DNA from: Levilactobacillus tangyuanensis
GTDB taxonomy: Bacteria; Bacillota; Bacilli; Lactobacillales; Lactobacillaceae
Direction: 5' to 3'
Assembly (NCBI RefSeq): GCF_003946545.1
Contig: NZ_RHOA01000003.1
Coordinates: 186,001 to 250,000 of the forward strand
Length of the DNA stretch: 64,000 bases
Numbering within the stretch: the stretch's first letter is position 1; every line of letters starts with the position of its first letter. Positions 1 through 8,821 of the stretch are shown here, piece by piece. The notes beneath the pieces were generated by a model. That model was not told where the DNA came from. It did not search any database and worked only from the letters and a program-made list of their open reading frames with translations. Made by a program: the position numbers and the translations under genes.

Positions 1-1390
1 CGTCATCGGGTGGCTAGTGATTGTCTTGCTGGCCGTCCTGACGTTACCGAACATGAGTCAACTGGTGGCTGACAAGGGACAGATTACGGTCCCTGACAGT
101 TATCAGAGCACCCGTGCGACGAATATGCAGAAGCAGTGGGGCCGTTCCCAACGCGGCACCACTGCGGTCGTGGTGGTCTTCAGCAACGGCAACTCGGCCT
201 TGACGAGTTCCCAGAACACCGCGATTGACCAAACGATTCAGCGAATCAAGAATCATGAGTCCCAATATGAAATCCGGTCGGTGACCGCAGCCAGCGATAG
301 TTCAACGGCGGCGTCACAGCTGGTTTCAAAGGATAAGAGTACGCAGTTACTGCAATTAAACGTCCATAAGTCCTCCAGTCATGGGGTGGCCACGATTCGG
401 AGTCAAATCACGAACCTGGCCAAGACCAGCGGTGTTAAGACTTACGTTACCGGGGCCGATGTCTTGAATCAAGACTTCTCCGATGCCACACAGGCCGGGG
501 TTCAAAAGACCGAAGTGATTGCGGCGATCTTTATCTTCTTGGTTCTATGGTTGGTCTTCCGTTCGCCGGTCACGCCATTATTCTCACTATTAACGGTGGC
601 GGTATCCGTTATCACCTCGATTTCCGTGGTGGCCAACATGGTTGACCGCTTCAACTTCCCATTCTCCAACTTTACGGAAGTCTTTATTGTCATCGTGTTA
701 TTCGGGATTGGGACGGACTATAACATCCTCCTATACAATGAATTCCGGGAGCGATTGGCCCAAGGGCAGGATCGCTACTCGGCAACCAAGGACGCCATTA
801 AGATTGGAGGCCGGACGGTACTTTACTCCGGGCTTTCCGTCTTAATCGGGATGAGTGTGCTGGGCTTTGCCAACTTCTCACTGTACCGTTCCGCGGTTGG
901 CATCGCCGTCGGGGTTGTGGTCTTGTTGGCCGTTCTCCTGACCTTAAATCCATTCTTCATGGCCGTCTTCGGTAAACGGATGTTCTGGCCAGTCAAAAAG
1001 TTTGCCGGCGAAGGCGACAGTCGATTGTGGCACGGCATGGCCAAACACGCCATGATTCGCCCAATTATCACCTTAATTGTGACCGGAATTGTCTTTGTCC
1101 CATTAGCCCTGACGTCTCATGGGACCTTGGACTACGACAATCTGGTTGAAATTGGGAATAACGTTCCCGCCAAGCAAGGGTTCAAGATTGTTCAGAAGCA
1201 TTTCTCCAAGGGGACTGCGGAACCAACGACCATTTATATTCAGAGTGATCACAAGTTGGACAACGAAAAATCCTTGATGTTAATCGACCGGTTAACCAAG
1301 CAATTGCAAGCGTCGACCGGAGTTAAGACCGTGGCTTCCGCTACCCAACCGGGTGGTAAGGAAAAAAGCTTTACGTTCGGAACCAAATGA
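1..1390 (+). CDS. MMPL/RND-family membrane exporter, N-terminal fragment (5' end outside window, frameshifted)
   Basis: First part of an RND-superfamily (MMPL) transporter, the class that exports lipids or small amphiphiles using the proton gradient. The reading frame is open from base 2, so the true start lies upstream of the window. A first extracytoplasmic domain is followed by a block of hydrophobic helices (about 490-960 nt), including FGIGTDYNILLYNEF, an MMPL-type helix with a charged Asp, and by the helix that opens the second half (about 1070-1110). The frame stops at 1388-1390 in the middle of the second extracytoplasmic domain. The next frame (1387-3240) continues the same protein, so this is very probably one gene of over 1,070 codons split by loss of one A in the run at 1362-1367. 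Confidence 0.85.
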   Translation, partial: VIGWLVIVLLAVLTLPNMSQLVADKGQITVPDSYQSTRATNMQKQWGRSQRGTTAVVVVFSNGNSALTSSQNTAIDQTIQRIKNHESQYEIRSVTAASDSSTAASQLVSKDKSTQLLQLNVHKSSSHGVATIRSQITNLAKTSGVKTYVTGADVLNQDFSDATQAGVQKTEVIAAIFIFLVLWLVFRSPVTPLFSLLTVAVSVITSISVVANMVDRFNFPFSNFTEVFIVIVLFGIGTDYNILLYNEFRERLAQGQDRYSATKDAIKIGGRTVLYSGLSVLIGMSVLGFANFSLYRSAVGIAVGVVVLLAVLLTLNPFFMAVFGKRMFWPVKKFAGEGDSRLWHGMAKHAMIRPIITLIVTGIVFVPLALTSHGTLDYDNLVEIGNNVPAKQGFKIVQKHFSKGTAEPTTIYIQSDHKLDNEKSLMLIDRLTKQLQASTGVKTVASATQPGGKEKSFTFGTK

Positions 1391-3240
1391 GTACCGTCAC
1401 CAGCGGATTGGCACAGGCCCAGGCCGGCGTTAATAAGGTCAACAAGGGTCTTAAGTCCGCCAACGACCAATTGAGCAAGCAAGATGTTTCCGGTTCGGTC
1501 ACGTCGGCTAAGAAACTGGCCAGTGGGGCCCAAGAGGTCAGCACCGGGACCAATCAGCTACAGTCGGCCATTTCGCAGGTCTCGACCGGGGTTAATTCCC
1601 TGAATAGTCAGGTATCATCTGCCTCCGGTGGGAAGCAGGCAGCGCAATTAGCCCAGCTGGAGGCGGCCTTGCCACAGCTGAACGCGGCCATTCAAAAACT
1701 AAACCAACAGGTTTCGGGTAGTAGTACCAATACCAGCGGGATCAAGACTTCCCTGACCACCATTGGCGGGAAGACCCAGGATATTGGGAAGCAGTTGGCC
1801 ACGGTGCAGAGCACGATGAAGAGCATGCCAAGTGTGGATGCTAGCACCGTCAGTGCCGCCTTTACCAAGGCCGGCGCACCACTATCCGCTGCTCAGAAGC
1901 AGGTGTTAGCGGGGGTTCTCAAGCAACAGACCGCTGCGCAAGCGAAGTTACAGACCGAATTAACCGCGTCACTGACTAAGATTGGAACGGATGCCACCTC
2001 CATCGGTGCCGCCGACAAGTCGGTTGCCAGCCAATTAACCAGCCTGCAGAATTCAACGGCGACGTTGCAAAAGGCAGTGGCGACGTTGGCCCAAAAGTCC
2101 AATATCGCGCTGCCAGGGGCGACGAAGGCCTTGAATGCGGCTAGCGCTCAGTCGAGTAAGTTATCCGGTGCCACTGGGAAGCTCTCCAGTGCGATGTTTA
2201 CCATTAACGGTAAGATGCCAACGTTAGCCAGTGGTGCCAGTCAAGTGGCCGCTGGGAATCAGACTATGGCCGAAAAGTTGGCGGCTATGAGTCAGCAGTT
2301 GACCGACCTTCGGAATGGGTTAACATCCGCTTCGAGTGGTTTAACTCAGGTTTCTACCGGGGTTGGTTCGGCCAACGTTTACCTAAAGGAATTAAAGGAT
2401 TCCGCTGCCACTGAGACCTTCTACATTCCTAGTGCGCAGTTGCACGGGGAATCGTTCAAGCCGGCATTGACGACCTACATGTCGCCTAACCGTAAGCTGA
2501 CCAAGTTGACGTTGGTTCTCAACGACGATCCAAGTTCTGCGGCCGCCATGGCCCGGTTACCACAACTTGAAAAGGTTGTGAATGGATCGCTTAAGGGGAC
2601 GAGCCTCGGTCATGCCAAGGTTGCCTTCGGCGGTAACACGTCGCAAACCAACGACATTAACGACATGGCTTCCGGTGACTTTACGCGGACCGTCATTATC
2701 ATGTTGGCGGGGATCTTTATCGCCCTGATGGTGGTGACGCGTTCATTGGTTCAACCAATCGTCATCGAAGGGATCTTGCTGGTTGCCTACTCTGGGGCTT
2801 TGACCATTGTTCATTGGTTGGTTAAGCCAGTTCTGGGTGCCGACATGTTGACCTGGAACACGCCATTCTTTACCTTCGTTATGTTAATCTCCTTAGGGGT
2901 CGACTACTCGATCTTCCTGATGCGGAAGTACCGGGAGTCCTTACATGAGCCGGGTGCCACCAGCGATAAGATGCTGAAGGCCGCAACGGTCATGGGCACG
3001 GTGGTTATTTCCGCTGGAATTATCTTGAGCGGGACTTTCGCCGCGTTGATTCCATCAGGGGTCATGACGTTGATTCAAATCGCGTTGGCCGTGATCATCG
3101 GGATTATCCTATTGGTTGTCTTGTTGCCACTGGTTATGCCAGCGGTCATGAAGATCACCTATCCATATCCATATTCTAAGATTGCTCAGAATGCGGATGA
3201 AGAACAGGCCGAGCGGTCTACACGACGTCGGCGTCAGTAA
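1387..3240 (+). CDS. MMPL/RND-family membrane exporter, C-terminal fragment
   Basis: C-terminal part of the exporter above. It holds a long Ala/Ser/Gln-rich coiled-coil region (about residues 1-330, with repeated ASG, STG and QLT heptads), a short extracytoplasmic domain, then five or so membrane helices with the MMPL motif LGVDYSIFLMRKYRE. The ATG at 1387 overlaps the upstream stop as ATGA, but no good ribosome binding site precedes it. Reading this frame upstream of the ATG gives KKLYVRNQ in place of the frame-2 ending, which joins smoothly to MSTVTSGL. I infer that the ATG is internal and that the pair is a frameshifted gene. Restart at ATGA could still yield a separate polypeptide. Confidence 0.85.
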   Translation: MSTVTSGLAQAQAGVNKVNKGLKSANDQLSKQDVSGSVTSAKKLASGAQEVSTGTNQLQSAISQVSTGVNSLNSQVSSASGGKQAAQLAQLEAALPQLNAAIQKLNQQVSGSSTNTSGIKTSLTTIGGKTQDIGKQLATVQSTMKSMPSVDASTVSAAFTKAGAPLSAAQKQVLAGVLKQQTAAQAKLQTELTASLTKIGTDATSIGAADKSVASQLTSLQNSTATLQKAVATLAQKSNIALPGATKALNAASAQSSKLSGATGKLSSAMFTINGKMPTLASGASQVAAGNQTMAEKLAAMSQQLTDLRNGLTSASSGLTQVSTGVGSANVYLKELKDSAATETFYIPSAQLHGESFKPALTTYMSPNRKLTKLTLVLNDDPSSAAAMARLPQLEKVVNGSLKGTSLGHAKVAFGGNTSQTNDINDMASGDFTRTVIIMLAGIFIALMVVTRSLVQPIVIEGILLVAYSGALTIVHWLVKPVLGADMLTWNTPFFTFVMLISLGVDYSIFLMRKYRESLHEPGATSDKMLKAATVMGTVVISAGIILSGTFAALIPSGVMTLIQIALAVIIGIILLVVLLPLVMPAVMKITYPYPYSKIAQNADEEQAERSTRRRRQ

Positions 3241-3253
3241 AGTTAAATAAGAA

Positions 3254-3287
3254 GTCTCAGGTTGCCTTGGCGACCTGAGGCTTTTTT
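3254..3287 (+). terminator. Rho-independent terminator after the exporter
   Basis: An 11-bp stem with two G-T pairs (CTCAGGT pairs with ACCTGAG in its core), a short loop and a run of six T. It closes the exporter transcript. Confidence 0.85.
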
Positions 3288-3482
3288 GCGTTTAGGCGTA
3301 TTTTTACGACCAAGCCGGCCTGGTAGGTGAGAGACGATGGCGTATGTTCGAAAATTTCTGAAGATAATCAATTTGGTAAGGATAACTAACTAATGAAATT
3401 ATCGTGGTTAGCCGTTTAAAAGGTCGATTTTTTTGAGATGTTAAACGTGATAAAAGTGGTCGAACAGGTTCAACGGCGTTAA

Positions 3483-3496
3483 GGAAAACGCTTCCA
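3483..3496 (-). promoter_or_regulatory. cre-like CcpA site upstream of the surface-protein promoter
   Basis: On the minus strand the site reads TGGAAGCGTTTTCC, one mismatch from the catabolite-responsive consensus TGNAANCGNTNNCA. It ends nine bases before the -35 box of the promoter at 3505-3533. The position suggests carbon-source control of the surface-protein gene, but whether CcpA would activate or repress from there is inference. Confidence 0.5.
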
Positions 3497-3504
3497 TATT
3501 TGCA

Positions 3505-3533
3505 TTGATTTACACGCTTAATATTGATATACT
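3505..3533 (+). promoter_or_regulatory. Sigma-A promoter of the surface-protein gene
   Basis: -35 TTGATT at 3505-3510, a 17-base spacer, and -10 TATACT at 3528-3533. The rest of 3290-3606 is an AT-rich leader without an open frame; the ribosome binding site AGGAGG lies just before the ATG at 3607. Confidence 0.7.
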
Positions 3534-3606
3534 TGAATCAATTGATCGAGAACACACGGCAATTTGTCATTCCTAATGTCAGTCAAACATTGTAGGAGGA
3601 AGCGCC

Positions 3607-6600
3607 ATGTATTTTAATCGGAAGACTATTACGAGTGAGCATCGTAAAATGTATAAGGTTGGTCGAGGCTGGGTCATTGGATCGATCGCCACTATCGGCC
3701 TCGTGGCGGGGTTGAGCGTTGGTCAGCCACTGACGGCATCGGCCGCCGAGGATCCGGCTTCCAAGATCGAGCAGCCACGTGATAACGAGGTCAAGCCGGC
3801 GGCCGAGTCGATGACCGTCGAGAATGAGCCGGTTGAACCGACTCCGGGAAAAGCGGGCGTAAGGCCAGGAGACGCCGCGACGACTACGCCTGCCAGTTTA
3901 ACGGATTCCTATACCGACGCCCAGAAACAGGTCGACGTCGCCAACGGGAAAGCACAAGCGGTTAATGACAGTCTGGCCAAGTTACAAGACCTGTTACATA
4001 CCTCGGAATTAACTACACAGGCTAATTGGCAAGAACGGTTGCAAGCAGCGCTGGATGAATATCAATATAATGCGCAGGCCTTCGGTGAAACCACCGCTCA
4101 GACTCAGGCCCTAATTACCGCCTATCAGGCCAAGATTAATGAAACCATTAAAGATCCGCCCAATGCTGTCAAACAGGTGACCGATACCGAAACCATCAGC
4201 GACGATCTGGTCGACTATCAAAAATTGACGGTCAATCTACAGAAAGACGTGGCGGCCCAAGTTCAAACGGTGCAATCAAATCTGGCCAACTATGTCGTTT
4301 CGGATCAGGTTAACCAGGCAAGTGAGGTGCTCACTGGCGCTGCCACCGCGTTAAACGTTGGCCTCACTAATCCGGCACTGACCAGCGCGGACCTCATAAA
4401 GTTGAAGGCGACGTACGATCAAGCGCTGACAGCCTACAATACTGTGGTCATTGCGTATAACGACAAGACCGGGGCGGCCATGGCCATCATTAGTGCGGAC
4501 AAGAACCCAGAGATTACTCAGATGCTGGCCGATCTTCAGGTGGCGGAGGCTTATTCGCGGGCGGTCAAGCAATACCAAGGATTTCAGGATAAGGCCCAGG
4601 ACTATCAGGCTGCGGTGAGTGATTGGCAGCAGGCGGTGAGTGCTTACAATGCTGCCTTGGACAGTTTAACCATGGCGCCAAGGGCCAACGAGACAGAACT
4701 TCAGGCCGCCCGGCAGGCGGTAGAAGCTGCCGCCAAGCAGATAGTGGTGGTGCAAGCTGTCTACACTGAAGTTGTGCAGGATCCCCAAAATGACGTCATT
4801 ATCTCGGCTTACCTGGACGTTTACCAGACTTACTTAGATGCACTTGCCGCCCAAAGTAGTAAACAAGTCGATTACGATCGCGCGAAGACTAATTTAGATA
4901 ATGCGACGCAACAATTGGCGGCTGCCCAGGCGGCCGGTCAGGTGACGACCTATTGGGAAGGCGAAGTCGCCAGACGATCAGCGGCTTTGGCCATAAATCA
5001 GGGCGTCATGGATACAGCAGATCAAGCGGTGGCGGATGCCGAAACGGCCATGCTGGATCCTAAAGCATCATTTGATGCCATGGTGAAGCGCGAGGAACTG
5101 GTTATCGAAAGCTTTAATGCGGCCCTTAACGACTTAAAGGCTAAGTTGGCTGTCTGGCAGAATGCCTACACGGCATATGAGACGGCGGTTACCCAGCCGG
5201 TAAGTGGCGAGTCCAACGCATCAGACTTGGCGGCGCTGGCAACGACCGTGTTGCGGACGCAGGCAGCAGTCCAAGCCGCCCTCTCAGCGATTACCCAGAG
5301 CCAGGCTGATTACCAGGACGCGTTGACGGCCTATCAAGCGGCCTTGGATAAGAGTGGGCGGACCACGGTTAAAGCGACCGATGGGACGCTACCTGATTTG
5401 GCGTCCTTACAAACGGACTTATCCAAAAAAATTGAGGAAAATGACGCTGTACTGGCCGCCACACCGAAATTGTTGGCGGTTATCGCGGCGCAAACCGCCT
5501 TACAACAGCGCAGTAATCAAATCAATCAAATCGTGCTCGCGATTAATACTGACCAAGCCATGCTAAAAACTATTTATGAAGCGGCTTATACGGGGAATAT
5601 TTGGACGGTTCTGACGGATAGCTTCCAAACGATTGGGACTGATTTGGCTAGCAAGGCCACGGACTATCAATTGGCGATTAACGGGGATGATCAGCTCGCA
5701 AGCTATGCCGACCTGATCGCGACTCTAAAGGCGGCCAATGCGGACTATGGCAATACAGATGATGCCTACTCGTATCCGACGAATGATGATGTCACGGCCC
5801 AATACCTGAGATTTGGCACGAGCTGGACCAGCTTTGAACCGGCTTACCAGGAATTTTTAGACTTCCTGGCTAAGAGTGCGCCAACCGAGGAGAATAATGC
5901 GGCGGTTGTCGCTAGGATGAAAGATGGCGATTATCTATCGACTAATGGTGTCCACTCTGCCAGTGAGGGCGAAGAGCAGGAGCTGGGGACCTCGCACGTT
6001 AATATAAGTACCCGGTATGCCCAGAGACTAGATGATTTTCTTGGCCGGACTGTCACGGACTGGCAGGCAACGACTGAGGTGCAAATGACGCGGTGGAACT
6101 TAACCAAATTTCTTATCTACCTCACAGATACCACGCCGGCGAAGAGCGCAACCGGCTCGAACTATTTGATCGTTAGCGAGACCAGAAAGGCCGAATTTGC
6201 CGAATTACTAAAGGGAATGATTCAGCCATTCTTTGTGGCGGATGGCACGGTCTACCATTTGACGGCCCTTGGCGTTCCTGGGGCAGGAGTCGATGGGAAT
6301 GACAAGCAACAACTCGATAGCTTGCAGGACGTGTATACCTTCGCGAGCTTTGACCCGGTAGGCGAGGTCATGAAGATGTTTACTGGCATGAGCTATAATA
6401 CGCTGGTAAACACATCCTTCTATTTTCTCTATACCGCATCACCGCAACCGGGGGTCGACGATCGGACAAATCTTGCCGATCAGGCCACGTTACCGGACTT
6501 GTTGCCGTTTGCTGAGGACAACTTGGCGTCTTCGGGTTCCTGGCGCACGGGTTCCTTGACCGCTGGTGGAACCCTGGCGGCACCAGAGCCCAATCAAGTT

Positions 6601-7131
6601 GTCGATAGTGGGGGCACGGTGACCGGTCGATACGTTGGCGGCGAGACGATTGACAATTCATTTAGCGCGCTGGCCGTGAAGCAGGCGCCGACCATCAGCC
6701 TAAATCAGGTCAATGAAACGCCAACGGGCAATCCCGGAACGGTTGATCCCGGACCCGGAACAACCGCTCCCGGTAGCGAGTCGCCTGAACCTGGTGGTGA
6801 CCAAGCGCCCGGGACTGAACCAGGACAGCCCACGACCTTACCAACCGATCCGGATAATCCAGGGGGTGGTGATCGTCTGGGGTCAACCACTGAACCGGGC
6901 CCGGCTGGTAAAACGTTCAAGTGGCGTGTAGCGCAGGTCAGCGATGATCGGCTGAACGTTCGTCTCGACAATCGGCAACCGACTGCCGATCGGGCGCTGG
7001 CCCGTGATCATTCGGCAGCCGCCACGCTGCCCCAGACAGGCGACCGCTCCCAGGGAATCTTGGGTCTCATCGGGAGCCTGTTATTGGCATTGGCGAGTGG
7101 GTCGTTCATTAAGCGGTGGCACGAAGATTAA
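3607..7131 (+). CDS. LPXTG-anchored, largely alpha-helical cell-surface protein
   Basis: Cell-wall anchored protein of 1174 residues. The N-terminus carries a KxYKxGKxW-type signal variant (K14, Y16, K17, G19, R20, W22), a hydrophobic stretch and a likely cleavage site after ASAA near residue 47. Residues about 95-680 are Ala/Gln/Tyr/Asp-rich with heptad character and look like a long helical stalk. About 690-1040 is a more globular part rich in aromatic residues. A Pro/Gly/Thr-rich wall-spanning region follows (about 1040-1110), then LPQTG at 1141-1145, a hydrophobic helix and a KRWHED charged tail, the substrate layout of sortase A. I recognise no MucBP, Rib or Ig-like repeat. Adhesion or aggregation is a guess from architecture. 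It is flanked by its own promoter and a weak terminator, so it is monocistronic. Confidence 0.88.
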   Translation: MYFNRKTITSEHRKMYKVGRGWVIGSIATIGLVAGLSVGQPLTASAAEDPASKIEQPRDNEVKPAAESMTVENEPVEPTPGKAGVRPGDAATTTPASLTDSYTDAQKQVDVANGKAQAVNDSLAKLQDLLHTSELTTQANWQERLQAALDEYQYNAQAFGETTAQTQALITAYQAKINETIKDPPNAVKQVTDTETISDDLVDYQKLTVNLQKDVAAQVQTVQSNLANYVVSDQVNQASEVLTGAATALNVGLTNPALTSADLIKLKATYDQALTAYNTVVIAYNDKTGAAMAIISADKNPEITQMLADLQVAEAYSRAVKQYQGFQDKAQDYQAAVSDWQQAVSAYNAALDSLTMAPRANETELQAARQAVEAAAKQIVVVQAVYTEVVQDPQNDVIISAYLDVYQTYLDALAAQSSKQVDYDRAKTNLDNATQQLAAAQAAGQVTTYWEGEVARRSAALAINQGVMDTADQAVADAETAMLDPKASFDAMVKREELVIESFNAALNDLKAKLAVWQNAYTAYETAVTQPVSGESNASDLAALATTVLRTQAAVQAALSAITQSQADYQDALTAYQAALDKSGRTTVKATDGTLPDLASLQTDLSKKIEENDAVLAATPKLLAVIAAQTALQQRSNQINQIVLAINTDQAMLKTIYEAAYTGNIWTVLTDSFQTIGTDLASKATDYQLAINGDDQLASYADLIATLKAANADYGNTDDAYSYPTNDDVTAQYLRFGTSWTSFEPAYQEFLDFLAKSAPTEENNAAVVARMKDGDYLSTNGVHSASEGEEQELGTSHVNISTRYAQRLDDFLGRTVTDWQATTEVQMTRWNLTKFLIYLTDTTPAKSATGSNYLIVSETRKAEFAELLKGMIQPFFVADGTVYHLTALGVPGAGVDGNDKQQLDSLQDVYTFASFDPVGEVMKMFTGMSYNTLVNTSFYFLYTASPQPGVDDRTNLADQATLPDLLPFAEDNLASSGSWRTGSLTAGGTLAAPEPNQVVDSGGTVTGRYVGGETIDNSFSALAVKQAPTISLNQVNETPTGNPGTVDPGPGTTAPGSESPEPGGDQAPGTEPGQPTTLPTDPDNPGGGDRLGSTTEPGPAGKTFKWRVAQVSDDRLNVRLDNRQPTADRALARDHSAAATLPQTGDRSQGILGLIGSLLLALASGSFIKRWHED

Positions 7132-7157
7132 TGGTGGGCGATTCAAGTTTGCGGAAG

Positions 7158-7182
7158 AGGCGGTCAGTGGCCGTCTATTTTG
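7158..7182 (+). terminator. Weak terminator after the surface-protein gene
   Basis: AGGCGG pairs with CCGTCT (one G-T pair) over a seven-base loop, followed by ATTTTG. The stem is short, so some readthrough into trmK is possible. Confidence 0.45.
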
Positions 7183-7268
7183 TTGCCATCAAATTGGCGG
7201 TATTCAATTGTCCGGTGCTGTTTTATACTAGGACTAATGAGTTTTTTACGAGAAAGGAAGATTTGATT

Positions 7269-7976
7269 ATGGATGCAGACCATCTATCAGAACGACTGGC
7301 GACGGTTGCCAGTTACGTGCCACAGGGGAGCCGGCTGGCCGACATTGGGACCGACCACGCATACCTGCCGGTTAACCTGGCCAAGCGTGGCGTTATTATT
7401 AGTGGGGTTGCCGGTGAGGTCGTGAAGGGGCCCTTTGAGAATGCCCGTCACGAGATTGAACGCGAAGGACTGACGGATCAGATCACGGCTCGCCTGGCCA
7501 ACGGCCTCAAGGCCATCGAACCAGGGGACCAAATTGATACGGTTGTCATTGCCGGGATGGGGGGCGCCTTGATTACCCAAATCCTGACGCAGGACTTCCA
7601 TCGTTTGGCGGGGGTTAACCGCCTCGTGTTACAGCCTAACGTGGGCGAAATGAACGTGCGGCAGTTCTTGATGGACCACGGCTTCGCCTTAGTTGCCGAG
7701 CGGATCCTAACCGAAGATGGTCATACCTACGAAATCCTGGTGGCAGACCGCCAGTCGGTTGCTCGGCCTTACACCGCCGATGAATTGCGGTTTGGCCCAT
7801 TCCTGTTGGCCGAACACAATCCCATCTTTATCGAGAAGTGGCAACATGAGTTGGCCCGGAGCCAAGCCGTCCTGACACAGGTCCGGTCGGCTGCCGTGGT
7901 GCCCGCCGATAAGGTTGCCGCCTTGGAACAAGTGATTGCCGAGATTGAGGAGGTCCTCCACCGTGTTCGTGCGTGA
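7269..7976 (+). CDS. trmK: tRNA (adenine-22-N1)-methyltransferase TrmK
   Basis: Class I SAM-dependent methyltransferase of 235 residues that makes m1A22 in tRNA. The SAM-binding motif LADIGTDHAYLP is at about residues 23-34, and the conserved VIAGMGG and LQPN segments follow; these are hallmarks of the TrmK (YqfN) family. The ATG at 7269 is chosen because it follows GAAAGGAAG at a normal distance; the frame is open further upstream but that extension is not family-like. The Nif3-like gene overlaps its end by 14 bases, the usual trmK-yqfO pairing in Firmicutes, so the two are co-translated. Confidence 0.93.
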   Translation: MDADHLSERLATVASYVPQGSRLADIGTDHAYLPVNLAKRGVIISGVAGEVVKGPFENARHEIEREGLTDQITARLANGLKAIEPGDQIDTVVIAGMGGALITQILTQDFHRLAGVNRLVLQPNVGEMNVRQFLMDHGFALVAERILTEDGHTYEILVADRQSVARPYTADELRFGPFLLAEHNPIFIEKWQHELARSQAVLTQVRSAAVVPADKVAALEQVIAEIEEVLHRVRA

Positions 7977-8769
7977 GTTAATCGATCGGTTTGAACAGTT
8001 TGCCCCCCAGACCTGGGCGGAGCCTTGGGACCATGTCGGCCTGCAATTGGGCCGTCTGGACGCCGAGGTACACAAGGTCTTAGTCACCCTGGATGTTCGC
8101 CCAGAGGTAGTTGATGAGGCGATTGCGGTGGGGGCCGATCTGATTTTTGCCCACCATCCCCTGATGTTCCATGCCGCCAAGGACCTCGATCTGGCCAACC
8201 CGCAGAACCAAATGTATGCGACATTATTGCAACACGGCATCACGGTCTACGGGGCGCATACGAATCTGGACAGTGCGCCGGGTGGCATGAACGACTGGTT
8301 GGCGGCGGCCCTGAACCTCCAGGACTGTGAGGGCTTGGTGCCAAGCAACGGTGCCACGGCCACGCCGGTGGTGACCATGGGGCGCGTGGGTTCGTTACCA
8401 ACGCCCATGACCGTCGGTAAGTTTGCGTTGGCCTGTAAACAAGTCTTTAACGTGCCTGGGTTGCGGTTAATCAGTCATCGGCCGGATGCCATGGTGCACC
8501 GGGTTGCGGTCTTGGGCGGCAGCGGCAGTGAATTCTATCCTGCCGCCATGGCGGCCAAGGCCGATGTCTATGTGACGGGGGATGTCTCCTATCATCCCGC
8601 CCATGACATGTTGGCGGCCGGGTTCAGCGTGGTCGATCCGGGCCACCATATCGAGAGCATTTGCATTCCCCATTTGACCAGCCTGTTTCAGGACTGGGCC
8701 ACGGCGAATGACTGGCCACTAACGGTGGTGGCGACGCAGATCAATACGGATCCGTTTACTTTTATTTAG
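7963..8769 (+). CDS. Nif3-like dinuclear metal centre protein (YqfO family)
   Basis: A protein of 268 residues in the Nif3/DUF34 family, which forms toroidal oligomers with two bound metal ions. Metal-ligand motifs visible are AHHPLMF near residue 63, a GAHTNLD segment near residue 102, and the late GHHIES segment. The molecular function of the family is unsettled (GTP cyclohydrolase type 1-like activity has been proposed). The GTG at 7963 is chosen because GAGGAGG lies eight bases ahead of it, inside the end of trmK. It lacks the PII-like insertion found in the longer B. subtilis-type homologues. Confidence 0.88.
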   Translation: MFVRELIDRFEQFAPQTWAEPWDHVGLQLGRLDAEVHKVLVTLDVRPEVVDEAIAVGADLIFAHHPLMFHAAKDLDLANPQNQMYATLLQHGITVYGAHTNLDSAPGGMNDWLAAALNLQDCEGLVPSNGATATPVVTMGRVGSLPTPMTVGKFALACKQVFNVPGLRLISHRPDAMVHRVAVLGGSGSEFYPAAMAAKADVYVTGDVSYHPAHDMLAAGFSVVDPGHHIESICIPHLTSLFQDWATANDWPLTVVATQINTDPFTFI

Positions 8770-8793
8770 CGCGTTAAACGCGTAAACTAAGAT
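8765..8793 (+). promoter_or_regulatory. Candidate pepT promoter with an internal palindrome
   Basis: -10 TAAGAT at 8788-8793 has a weak -35, TTTAGC at 8765-8770. The perfect palindrome CGCGTT-A-AACGCG (8770-8782) fills the spacer and could be an operator. No regulator is identified. Confidence 0.35.
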
Positions 8794-8821
8794 TAGTGTT
8801 AATTTATTTGAGGAGTGATTT

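Noticed and set aside
1362-1368. Programmed -1 frameshift at A-AAA-AAG in the exporter
   Set aside because: The heptamer is not in the required register with the upstream frame (codons read GAA AAA AGC), and no clear downstream stimulatory structure is visible. Indel loss of one A is simpler.
6705-6971. Pro/Gly-rich minus-strand frame inside the surface-protein gene
   Set aside because: It is the mirror of the Pro/Gly-rich wall-spanning repeat region, not a gene.
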